Assembly: GCF_047238185.1 (NCBI RefSeq)
Contig: NZ_JBDFMI010000001.1
Location: 248,001-312,000 of the forward strand
Origin: Bacillus_AD sp047238185
GTDB lineage: Bacteria; Bacillota; Bacilli; Bacillales; DSM-1321
DNA length: 64,000 nt
Reading direction: 5' to 3'
Shown here in pieces: positions 35,046 to 42,712 of this stretch; the first letter of the stretch is position 1, and each line of letters starts with the position of its first letter. The notes beneath the pieces were generated by a model. That model searched no databases. It was not told the DNA's origin and saw nothing but the letters and a program-made list of their open reading frames with translations. The translations under genes and the position numbers were made by a program.

Positions 35046-36614
35046 ATGTTTAAAGATTATAACATGAATCAACTCGTTTTGCCTTTAGATTTAGAAGTAA
35101 GATTACAAAAGAATGATATCGCCTTCCACGTACACCACTTAGTTGAAAGTATCCCTCATGAAGCGCTAGAACCATTTCTTCGACATGAAGGTTGTCCTGC
35201 CTATCATCCACGTATGATGTTGAAAATCATTCTATGCGCTTATACACAATCGGTCTTTTCAGGCCGGAAAATAGAAGCCCTTTTAAAGGACAGTATCCGT
35301 ATGATGTGGCTAGCGCAAGGATATGAACCAAGCTATCGCACCATCAACCGTTTCCGGGTTCACCCTGAAGTAAAGGAATTAATCCGCCAATGTTTTGTTC
35401 AGTTCCGTTGCCAGCTCGTGCAAGAAAATATTATTGATCAAGAAGCGATCTTTATTGATGGTACGAAGATTGAAGCGAATGCGAATAAATTTACATTCGT
35501 GTGGAAGAAATCCATCGAGAACTATCATCAAGGATTAATTGAAAAGTCGAATCAACTCTACAAGGAACTACTTGAAAAAGAAATCATGCCTAAAATCGAA
35601 CAGGAAAATGAAGAACAATTATCACTTGAGGAACTCGCTCAGGTAGTGCAAAAAGTAGATGAAGTCATTACCGAATATGACAAAAAAATTGAAGAGTCAT
35701 CGGACATGACGGAACGAAAAATGTTTAGAAGCAAACGAAAATTCCCAAAACAAGCACGTAAACAAATCATTGATTTCATTGTGCGGAAACAGAAATATCA
35801 ACGAGACTTCGAAACCTTCGGCACGCGAAATAGTTATTCGAAGACAGATCCTGATGCGACATTTATGCGAATGAAAGATGATTATATGAAGAACGGTCAA
35901 TTGAAAGCTGGTTATAATCTACAAGTCGCAACAGAAGGTCAATATGCGCTTGCCTATAGCCTATTTTCAAATCCAACGGATACACGTACATTAATTCCAT
36001 TCTTAGACCAAATCGAGCAACATTATTTTGAATTGCCAAAGCACATCGTCGCTGATGCAGGATATGGAAGTGAACAGAATTACGATGACATCCTTTCTAA
36101 TCGAAAACGAGAAGCCTTAATTACCTATGGAATGTATGTGAAAGAAAAAAAGAAAACGTACAAACAAAACGAATTCAATTCAGCAAACTGGCATTACGAC
36201 GAAGAAAAGGACGCTTACACTTGTCCAAATCAACAACATCTTGTATTTAAATCTACTTCTGTGCGAACAGATAAGTCAGGTTTTACACGTGAATTTAAGA
36301 TTTATAAGTGTGAAAACTGTTCGGGATGCCCATTTCGTTCATCGTGTACAAAAGCAAAAGAAGGGAATCATCGAATATTAATGGTGAATGAGAAGTGGGA
36401 ACAACAAAAAGAATATGTGAGAGCGAAGCTTTCAGATGAGAAAACGAGTTCCATTTATCGTCAAAGAAAAACGGATGTGGAACCATTTTTTGGATTCTTG
36501 AAAGCTAATTTGCATTTCACTCGATTTTCGGTTCGAGGAAATGCGAAAGTTGAAAATGAAATGGGCTTGGCATTAATGGCCGTGAATTTACGAAAATTCG
36601 CGGTCAACCAATAA
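35046..36614 (+). CDS. IS1182-family transposase
   Basis: A 522-residue DDE transposase. The N-terminal DUF772 part reads HPRMMLKIILCAYTQSVFSGRKIE, catalytic Asp residues lie in IFIDGTKIEANANK and HIVADAGYGSEQN, and the Glu region is RKTDVEPFFGFLKANLHFTRFSVRG. A Cys cluster (CENCSGCPFRSSC) precedes it. A long coiled coil sits at about 170-260. No frameshift was seen, so it is probably active. Confidence 0.93.
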   Translation: MFKDYNMNQLVLPLDLEVRLQKNDIAFHVHHLVESIPHEALEPFLRHEGCPAYHPRMMLKIILCAYTQSVFSGRKIEALLKDSIRMMWLAQGYEPSYRTINRFRVHPEVKELIRQCFVQFRCQLVQENIIDQEAIFIDGTKIEANANKFTFVWKKSIENYHQGLIEKSNQLYKELLEKEIMPKIEQENEEQLSLEELAQVVQKVDEVITEYDKKIEESSDMTERKMFRSKRKFPKQARKQIIDFIVRKQKYQRDFETFGTRNSYSKTDPDATFMRMKDDYMKNGQLKAGYNLQVATEGQYALAYSLFSNPTDTRTLIPFLDQIEQHYFELPKHIVADAGYGSEQNYDDILSNRKREALITYGMYVKEKKKTYKQNEFNSANWHYDEEKDAYTCPNQQHLVFKSTSVRTDKSGFTREFKIYKCENCSGCPFRSSCTKAKEGNHRILMVNEKWEQQKEYVRAKLSDEKTSSIYRQRKTDVEPFFGFLKANLHFTRFSVRGNAKVENEMGLALMAVNLRKFAVNQ

Positions 36615-36634
36615 GGATGAAGAGAGAAAAATAG

Positions 36635-36675
36635 AAAAAAGTGAAATTGAGCGCACTCAATTTCACTTTTTTTAT
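36635..36675 (+). terminator. Transposase terminator at IS right end
   Basis: AAAAAGTGAAATTGAG pairs with CTCAATTTCACTTTTT over CGCA, followed by more T. It would stop transposase transcripts from entering the operon downstream. Confidence 0.85.
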
Positions 36676-36751
36676 TATCTGACTAGTTTTGTCCCAGCCT
36701 CTTTTTTTATCTCTATAAAAAAATGTGTCCAACAATGTCCGGGAAAGTGTC

Positions 36752-36767
36752 TGGTATGTATGTTGCA
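36752..36767 (+). promoter_or_regulatory. Sigma-54 (-24/-12) promoter of the acyl-CoA operon
   Basis: TGGTATGTATGTTGCA fits TGGCACN5TTGCW at the essential GG and GC with the required 10-base gap, 55 bp before the first gene. The flanking TGTCC repeats (36726, 36736, 36779) resemble those upstream of the sigma-54 activator gene (42614-42631). It starts 50 bp from the IS end. Confidence 0.7.
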
Positions 36768-36821
36768 TTATAAAAGGATGTCCGTTCAATTAGGAAAATG
36801 AGTACGTTAAGGATGTGAATT

Positions 36822-37268
36822 ATGATGGATTTGGATGTTGGTATGATCGGCATGCAGGGTGAGATATTTGTAGTAGAAGTCGATAAACGCCATATTAAAC
36901 AATTTGCACAGGCGATTGGAGATAGAAACCCGTTGTATATCGACGAGGAGTATGCAAAGCAAACACCGTATGGAGGAATCATTGCCCCTCCCACTTTTCC
37001 GATTGCTTTAGGAGTGGAAGGAACTGGTGTGCCGTTGGAATTGGATGAAAAACGGATGCTGCATGGCGAGCAGGAATTCATATATTCAAGGCCGATACGG
37101 CCCGGAGATGTATTGCACTGCCAAATGAAGGTTGCCGACTTATATGAAAAACAAGGAAAAAGCGGAACAATGCAATTTCTAGTCCTTGATACTGAAATGA
37201 AGGATTCTGAGGGAAATATGGTTGTTATAAGCCGGACAAATATTGTGTACAGACAGGCTGCAGTTTAA
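36822..37268 (+). CDS. MaoC-like FAS1-type dehydratase domain protein
   Basis: A 148-residue single hot-dog domain: FAQAIGDRNPLYIDEEYAK, then YGGIIAPPTFPIALG and SRPIRPGDVLHCQMKV. The usual catalytic His (D-x-N-x-x-H) is replaced by Ile, so this is probably the non-catalytic, CoA-binding half of a heteromeric enoyl-CoA hydratase, with the next gene as catalytic half (as in ChsH1/ChsH2). The ATG at 36822 has AAGGAT 7 bases upstream. It is the first gene of the operon. Confidence 0.82.
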   Translation: MMDLDVGMIGMQGEIFVVEVDKRHIKQFAQAIGDRNPLYIDEEYAKQTPYGGIIAPPTFPIALGVEGTGVPLELDEKRMLHGEQEFIYSRPIRPGDVLHCQMKVADLYEKQGKSGTMQFLVLDTEMKDSEGNMVVISRTNIVYRQAAV

Positions 37269-37283
37269 CGATGGGAGGTGGAT

Positions 37284-37706
37284 ATGATGATTGGTCAATT
37301 TGAAAGCCTGGTCCCCGGACAACAATTGGATGCGCTTCACAAAGAGGCAGTTTCAAAAGTGCAACTGGTGAAATATGCCGGAGCTTCAGGAGATTTTAAT
37401 CCCTTGCATACAGATGATGCATTTGCACAAAGCATCGGTTTGAGCGGAGTGATCGCCCATGGGATGCTGATAATGGGCTTCCTGGGGGAATATGTGATGA
37501 AGCTTGCCGGATCACAAGCGGAAGTCCAGTCCTTTAATATGCGTTTCGGAGCGATGACAAGGCCTGGAGACAGCATTTCCTGCCATGGAGTTATAGAAGA
37601 ATTATTTGAACAGGATGGCCGGTCCTGTGCGCGGCTTAGCTTATCAGCTGAAAAGGCTGAAGGGGTAGCAGTCGGTACAGGGAAAGCCGTATTGCGTTTT
37701 TTCTAA
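37284..37706 (+). CDS. MaoC-type enoyl-CoA hydratase, catalytic half
   Basis: A 140-residue hot-dog protein with the catalytic hydratase-2 motif intact: YAGASGDFNPLHTDDAFA (Asp, Asn, His), then GVIAHGMLIMGFLG. It should hydrate a 2-enoyl-CoA together with the preceding protein. ATG codons at 37284 and 37287 follow GGGAGG; the GTG at 37278 overlaps it. It lies 15 bp after the first gene. Confidence 0.85.
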   Translation: MMIGQFESLVPGQQLDALHKEAVSKVQLVKYAGASGDFNPLHTDDAFAQSIGLSGVIAHGMLIMGFLGEYVMKLAGSQAEVQSFNMRFGAMTRPGDSISCHGVIEELFEQDGRSCARLSLSAEKAEGVAVGTGKAVLRFF

Positions 37707-37724
37707 AGAAATGGAGGATCATAC

Positions 37725-38888
37725 ATGGTAAATGTAAAAGACCGCTATGCGATTGTTGGTGTCGGAGAAAGTGCGCGTTCTAAGAATTCAGGCACAACCC
37801 CTTTGCACATGGCGTTAGATGCTGCCAGAGCAGCTATAAAAGATGCAGGTATTTCACCTAAAGAGATTGATGGTTTTATGAGTTATTCTGAAAATGATTC
37901 CTGTACGTCGCATCAATTGGCGACATATTTAGGGGTTAGACCGCGTTATGTAAAGGATATTCTAGGTGGTGGAAGCAGTACAGAAATGCTGATTGCGGAT
38001 GCCGTCAGCCTGATCGAAACAGGCCAGGTGAATACAGTCCTTATTTTCCGTTCTATGAATGGCCGCTCGGGAGTCAGAATGGGCGGAGGAGGTTGGGATG
38101 TCAATATGCTTCAGACTGCCATAGATGGCGGAAGCTTTATCATTCCATATGGAGCAGGCGGTCCAGGACAATGGTTCGGATTATTTGCCACCCGGCATAT
38201 GCATGAGACAGGCTTAACTAAAGAACATCTTGGACATGTATGCACAAGCTTTTATGAACATGCCCAACGCAACCCTAAAGCATATTTCTATGGAAAACCA
38301 TTAACGATGGAAGAGTATCACAATACACCGACTTTAAGCTCCCCTTTCAATAAGCATGATTTCTGTCTGGAGTCAGATGAAGCGAATGCCATTATCGTTA
38401 CATCTGCCGAACGGGCGAAGGATTGCAAATCCAGACCGGTCTATATTATGGGAATGGCTGCCCGCCAATGCGTTTCCCATTCTCATTACTGGTCCAACTT
38501 GGATGAAGTGGCTTCTGATTATGTAGCGCCGCAACTTTATAAAAATGCGGGGGTGAAACCGGAAGATATTCAAGTAGCATCCATTTATGACTGTTATAGC
38601 TGGGTAGTGCTTAGACAGTTGGAAGCGTATGGATTTGCCCCGCGTGGAGAAGTAGGCGATTTCGTAGCAGCCGGAAATCTGCGCATGGGCGGAAAATTGC
38701 CATCCAATACGGCAGGAGGCATGCTTTCTGAAGGTTATACACATGGGATGAACAATGTACTTGAGATTGTCCGGCAGATCAGACACGAATATGAGGGAAC
38801 AGACCGCCAGGTGGAGGGCTGTGAAATCGGCATTTGTACAGGTTGGGCTGGACCTGATATAGCTGGAGCTATGATTCTACGAAACTAG
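37725..38888 (+). CDS. Thiolase-like lipid-transfer/aldolase protein (Ltp2 type)
   Basis: A 387-residue thiolase-fold protein. The usual nucleophilic Cys position reads DILGGGSSTEML, without Cys. The C-terminal part carries NTAGGMLSEGYTHGMNNVLE and RQVEGCEIGICTGW. These are features of the SCP-x/Ltp2 group, where the actinobacterial enzyme is a retro-aldolase working with a DUF35 partner. Here a DUF35 gene follows 12 bp later. Aldol cleavage rather than thiolysis is therefore inferred. Confidence 0.8.
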   Translation: MVNVKDRYAIVGVGESARSKNSGTTPLHMALDAARAAIKDAGISPKEIDGFMSYSENDSCTSHQLATYLGVRPRYVKDILGGGSSTEMLIADAVSLIETGQVNTVLIFRSMNGRSGVRMGGGGWDVNMLQTAIDGGSFIIPYGAGGPGQWFGLFATRHMHETGLTKEHLGHVCTSFYEHAQRNPKAYFYGKPLTMEEYHNTPTLSSPFNKHDFCLESDEANAIIVTSAERAKDCKSRPVYIMGMAARQCVSHSHYWSNLDEVASDYVAPQLYKNAGVKPEDIQVASIYDCYSWVVLRQLEAYGFAPRGEVGDFVAAGNLRMGGKLPSNTAGGMLSEGYTHGMNNVLEIVRQIRHEYEGTDRQVEGCEIGICTGWAGPDIAGAMILRN

Positions 38889-38899
38889 GAGGAAACTAA

Positions 38900-39316
38900 A
38901 TGAGTTACCAAAAACCGATTCCATTGAAAACGCCAGATAATACCCCGTATTGGGATGCGGCGGACCGCCATCAATTATCGTTGCAAAAGTGCGGCAGCTG
39001 CCACCAGTATTCACATCCCCCTGGTCCTGCCTGTGCCAAATGCGGGAGTGAAGAATTGAGCTGGGAGAACCTTGGGAACGATATTTCCGGCAAGCTCTAT
39101 TCCTATGTCGTTTCTTATCGCCCTTTTCTTCCCGGCTTCCAGGATGATCTACCTTTGATCATTGCAGTGGTAGAACTGGATAAAGTGCCAGCTGTCAAAT
39201 TAATCGGCAATATCATTGAATGCAATCCCGATCAACTTACGATTGGCATGCCTCTTCAGATGACCTGGCAGGATATTACGGAAGAGCGTGCTCTGCCGCA
39301 ATGGAAGATGGCTTAG
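38900..39316 (+). CDS. DUF35 zinc-ribbon/OB-fold protein
   Basis: A 138-residue protein with a rubredoxin-like zinc ribbon (LQKCGSCHQYSHPPGPACAKCGS) and OB-fold (SYVVSYRPFLPGF, then LIIAVVELDKVPAVKLIGNI). DUF35 proteins partner thiolase-like enzymes and help bind acyl-CoA. In the igr operon this domain is fused to a MaoC domain (ChsH2); here it stands alone. AGGAGG lies upstream. Confidence 0.88.
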   Translation: MSYQKPIPLKTPDNTPYWDAADRHQLSLQKCGSCHQYSHPPGPACAKCGSEELSWENLGNDISGKLYSYVVSYRPFLPGFQDDLPLIIAVVELDKVPAVKLIGNIIECNPDQLTIGMPLQMTWQDITEERALPQWKMA

Positions 39317-39357
39317 TCGAATAGAGGCAATAAAGCTTCATTAAGGAGGGAAAACCA

Positions 39358-40551
39358 TTGGATTTTTCATTTACGGAAAAAGAGGAAACGTTTCGCCATG
39401 AATTGCGGTCATGGCTTGAGGAAAATCTGCCAGAAGGATGGATGGAGGGAAAACGCCATCTTGATAAAAACAGCGAAGAATATCCGGCATTCCTCAGAAA
39501 TTGGCAAAATAAATTGAATGAAGGGCGTTGGGGCGCTATTGCATGGCCGGAAGAATACGGGGGGCGCAATGCAACTCTCATGGAAGAGATCATTTATCAA
39601 CAGGAAATGGTCAGAGTAGAGGCTCCCCCATTAATCAACTACGTCGGCATCCATATGGTAGGCCCTACAGTGATGCAAATTGGCACAGAGGAACAGAAAG
39701 AACAATATATCGAAAAAATCCTCACTGGCGAAGAGGTTTGGTGCCAGGGATATTCTGAACCAAATGCGGGCTCGGACCTGACAGCTATTCAGACAAGCGC
39801 TGTCAAGAAGGGAGATAAATGGATCATCAATGGACAAAAGGTGTGGACCTCCTTCGGACATTTGGCTGACCGATGCTTCTTATTGGCACGCACGAGCAAT
39901 CAGGAAAAAAGGCATAAAGGAATTACTGTATTCCTTTTGGATATGCATCAGAGCGGTGTTGAAACCCGGCCGATTATCCAAATGGACGGACAGCATGATT
40001 TCAATGAAGTTTATCTGAATGATGCGGTTGCCTATGACTCTGATATTATCGGAGAGGTGGATGAGGGCTGGAGAGTCACCATTGCCTTATTGATGCATGA
40101 ACGCACAGGAATTGGCGGCCAGGTGTTTACCTTGGAAAAGCAATTCGAAGATTTGGTAAAGGATGCCCAGCGTTTGAATCTGAATGGGCAGCCAGCTTTA
40201 AAGGATCCTTATGTAAGACAAAAGATGGTTGATCTGTATACCAAAACAAAAGGGTCGTTATTGAATTATTACCGCAATCTCACAAAAACATTGAAAAATG
40301 GGCAGCCAGGCCCTGAAGGTTCCATGGATAAGCTTATGGTGAGCGAACTGACAAAAGAAGTATTCAGCTATGCAGTGTCCATGCAAGGCCACCAGGGAAT
40401 CCTATGGAAGGATGATGCTATCCTCAATCCTTTTTGGCAAGAAAACTTCCTTTACTCTTTTGGGATGACGATAGGCGGAGGAACCAGTGAAGTACAGAAG
40501 AATACAATCGGAGAACGTATTTTAGGCTTGCCAAAAGATATGGGAAGGTAG
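39358..40551 (+). CDS. Acyl-CoA dehydrogenase, large subunit type
   Basis: A 397-residue flavoprotein. GYSEPNAGSDLTAIQTSAVKK and WIINGQKVWTSFGHLADRCFLL are the acyl-CoA dehydrogenase signatures; the end has GGGTSEVQKNTIGERILGLPKD. The residue before GTSE is Gly rather than the Glu of short-chain enzymes, as in several FadE proteins. The TTG start at 39358 has GGAGGG upstream. It probably pairs with the next protein, as sterol-type dehydrogenases form alpha2beta2 complexes. Confidence 0.88.
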   Translation: MDFSFTEKEETFRHELRSWLEENLPEGWMEGKRHLDKNSEEYPAFLRNWQNKLNEGRWGAIAWPEEYGGRNATLMEEIIYQQEMVRVEAPPLINYVGIHMVGPTVMQIGTEEQKEQYIEKILTGEEVWCQGYSEPNAGSDLTAIQTSAVKKGDKWIINGQKVWTSFGHLADRCFLLARTSNQEKRHKGITVFLLDMHQSGVETRPIIQMDGQHDFNEVYLNDAVAYDSDIIGEVDEGWRVTIALLMHERTGIGGQVFTLEKQFEDLVKDAQRLNLNGQPALKDPYVRQKMVDLYTKTKGSLLNYYRNLTKTLKNGQPGPEGSMDKLMVSELTKEVFSYAVSMQGHQGILWKDDAILNPFWQENFLYSFGMTIGGGTSEVQKNTIGERILGLPKDMGR

Positions 40552-40575
40552 CCAAAATGGAGGAGGTGTAATAGG

Positions 40576-41694
40576 ATGGATTTTTCATTAAATCAAGAAC
40601 AAGAAATGTTCCGCGGTTATGTTAAAAAATACTTGGACAATGCGGGGCAGACAAAAATGGCACGTGATTCCATCAAAGGAAATGAAGATACAGTCCAACA
40701 GGCGATGTCTGGATTAAGTGAGCTTGGCTGCATGGCCATCACCATTTCTGAACAATATGATGGATTGGGCTTAGGTTCCTTGGACTTGGTGCCCGTGCTT
40801 GAAGAAATGGGCAGAGCCCTTCTTCCTGGAATTTATGCAGAAACAATGGCATTCGCTGTCCCATTGCTTGAAAAGTACGGTACTGATGCGCAGAAGGAAC
40901 GCTATCTTCCAGAAATCGCATCGGGCAATAAAACGATGACGGTGGCATGGATGGAACCGAATATGGGATACGTGACACAGGGCATGGAGACAAAAGCCCG
41001 GGTTGAAGGAGAAAGCTACATTCTGGACGGTACAAAGACACTCGTGCCTAATGGTGCAAGTGCTGATTATATCCTTGTACTGTCAACGACCCAAATTGGG
41101 CATACTTTTTTTATCGTTCATCAGGAACAGCTGGAAGACATCCAAAAACAGGAAGCCTTCGATGAATCACTGCAATTGAGCCAAATCACATTTCATCATA
41201 TAAAAGTACCGAAAGAACAAGTACTTGGTGAAGCCGGCAAAGCTGACATACTGCTTGAAGAAGGCTTATTGCACATGAATGCTGCATTGTGTTCACTCAT
41301 GGTCGGCTCCATGGAAAAGATTGTTTCCATGGCCGCAGAATATGCTAAAATCCGTGAGCAATTCGGCCAGCCAATCGGAAGATTCCAGGCTATTAAGCAC
41401 CGGATTGTCGATATGAAGATGGAGCTTGAAACAGCACGTTCATTAAGCTATTATGCCAATTGGGCATTGGATACACATGCTGAAGACCGGGCTGCAGCCA
41501 TCTACAGTGCGCGGGCATATACGACGGAAGCCTTTATTGCAGCTTCAGCGGCTAATGTACAGATCCATGGCGGAATAGGATTCACTGAAGAATTGGATTG
41601 CCACCTGTTTGTCAAAAGGGCCAGATATTATGAAGGGTATCTTGGAACAGTCCAGCAAAATCGTGAAAAAGCAGCGCTTGCATTGAATTGGTAA
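40576..41694 (+). CDS. Acyl-CoA dehydrogenase, second subunit
   Basis: A 372-residue diverged homologue of the preceding protein. The FAD/substrate loop is degenerate (VAWMEPNMGYVTQGMETKARVEG), but the C-terminal helices are conserved (REQFGQPIGRFQAIKHRIVDMKMELE, then VQIHGGIGFTEELDCHLFVKRAR). This is the pattern of partner subunits such as in FadE28-FadE29 pairs. AGGAGGTG precedes the ATG. It is the last gene of the operon. Confidence 0.86.
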   Translation: MDFSLNQEQEMFRGYVKKYLDNAGQTKMARDSIKGNEDTVQQAMSGLSELGCMAITISEQYDGLGLGSLDLVPVLEEMGRALLPGIYAETMAFAVPLLEKYGTDAQKERYLPEIASGNKTMTVAWMEPNMGYVTQGMETKARVEGESYILDGTKTLVPNGASADYILVLSTTQIGHTFFIVHQEQLEDIQKQEAFDESLQLSQITFHHIKVPKEQVLGEAGKADILLEEGLLHMNAALCSLMVGSMEKIVSMAAEYAKIREQFGQPIGRFQAIKHRIVDMKMELETARSLSYYANWALDTHAEDRAAAIYSARAYTTEAFIAASAANVQIHGGIGFTEELDCHLFVKRARYYEGYLGTVQQNREKAALALNW

Positions 41695-41775
41695 CATAAA
41701 AATCATTTCTTTTTTCTATATCCGATCAAAAGCTATGGCAATCCCCGCCAATAGTTTAGATAAAGTAGAGTAACG

Positions 41776-41820
41776 AAAACGAGTATAAAACCGTAAAGGT
41801 TTTATATTCGTTTTTTTTTT
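41776..41820 (+). terminator. Acyl-CoA operon terminator
   Basis: AAAACGAGTATAAAACC pairs with GGTTTTATATTCGTTTT, followed by T10. The stem is 17 bp with one G-U pair. Confidence 0.88.
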
Positions 41821-41984
41821 GAGAAATTGAAAACACTTGGTCTGAAGTGAAGTGACTCGAAAAATCTTAGAGCGTTATATGAAGAATTCAGTTTACATGT
41901 ATTAGTATTTTGAGTTTGCCAGTCCAAATAAGGGCACATGGTAAATGCTATTTTTTGACTCCTTAAGGACATTGGTTTTAGCGA

Positions 41985-42102
41985 GCAGTAATCGCTCCAG
42001 GATACTCGCTTTCCGCGGGGCATGCGATGAGCCTCCTCAGCCCGTGGGGCTCCCAGGGTCTCATCTGTCCCGCTGATCCGTCCCGTACCTTCCGCTATCA
42101 TA
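41985..42102. repeat. Dispersed Bacillaceae-type intergenic repeat
   Basis: GC-rich block in an AT-rich gap: ACTCGCTTTCCGCGGGG, GATGAGCCTCCTCAGCCC, GGGTCTCATCTGTCCCGCTG and TACCTTCCGC. From memory, this series (CGCTTTCCGCGGG / GAGCCTCCTCG / TCTCATCTGTCCCGC) recurs between genes in many Bacillus relatives. It is unrelated to the 126-bp repeat at 15778. The minus-strand frame over it is not a gene. Confidence 0.65.
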
Positions 42103-42308
42103 GATCTACAACAAGCACTATCTTTGTCATCATAAGTTGGAAGAGTCTTATCCTACAAGCTGTGAAGAAATTTAGGATATTATTTAAATAACTACATTCG
42201 AATAGCAGAGAATATGCCGTCATCTAATTCCTACGTTAAAATGAATGATACAAGTATCTTTAAAAAGGGTTTTAAAGGAACAAGCCTCTTAAAAAGTTAA
42301 TCTGAATC

Positions 42309-42530
42309 TTGGAAGACTGTTTCGAATTCCAAGATTATATAGACAGCTATTTTAGATTTTCTCTGCAACAATGGAACTACTTACATTCCCCGCCTCATAG
42401 CTTTTTGTATGGAACCAATGTAGTATTTTTATATACCCTTTTTGACCATATAACCGGGCAGACGGGGGAATCGTTTCATGAAGAGCAGAAGGTAATCGTG
42501 GTAGAGGATGAGCAAGGGAAGTTACGCTGA
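42309..42530 (+). CDS. Possible small protein, unknown
   Basis: A 73-codon frame from a TTG at 42309 with no clear ribosome site. The C-terminal part GQTGESFHEEQKVIVVEDEQGK reads like real coding sequence, and the middle has many aromatic residues (DYIDSYFRFSLQQWNYLHSPP). A TGA lies two codons upstream, so it is this short or a remnant. No known family. Confidence 0.35.
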   Translation: MEDCFEFQDYIDSYFRFSLQQWNYLHSPPHSFLYGTNVVFLYTLFDHITGQTGESFHEEQKVIVVEDEQGKLR

Positions 42531-42613
42531 CAGAATGGGTAAGTCGGTATAACGGGTTATTTTCATAAATGAATGAAGCGGTTGTCCGTAAAAAATGGAT
42601 ACATTTGATGGAG

Positions 42614-42631
42614 TGTCCGAAAAATCAGACA
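42614..42631. promoter_or_regulatory. Inverted repeat upstream of the sigma-54 activator
   Basis: TGTCCGA-N4-TCAGACA (one mismatch), about 80 bp before the activator ATG. A looser TGTCCG...TGGATACA pair sits at 42584-42605. TGTCC elements also flank the operon promoter at 36752, so this may be the activator's binding motif. Confidence 0.4.
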
Positions 42632-42712
42632 TTTATACAGATACATTGTTGAAGAGGAGAGCCATGAAGGTATATCATTGAAATAATGGGGACTGATGGG
42701 AGGAAGAAGACT

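Larger units (their letters stand above)
34885..36702 (+). mobile_element. Complete IS1182-family insertion sequence
   Basis: A 1818-bp element bounded by perfect 17-bp inverted repeats: AGAGGCTGGGACAAAAC at 34885-34901 and its complement at 36686-36702. It holds one intact transposase gene. Hairpins just inside each end (34915-34960 and 36635-36675) insulate the transposase from outside transcription. No direct target repeat is obvious. It separates tcyP from the acyl-CoA operon promoter. Confidence 0.93.

Noticed and set aside
34840..36750. Target-site duplication flanking the IS
   Set aside because: Bases outside the two inverted repeats do not match each other beyond what chance gives.
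41802..42101. 99-codon minus-strand frame
   Set aside because: Covers a dispersed GC-rich repeat and a terminator; composition not protein-like.
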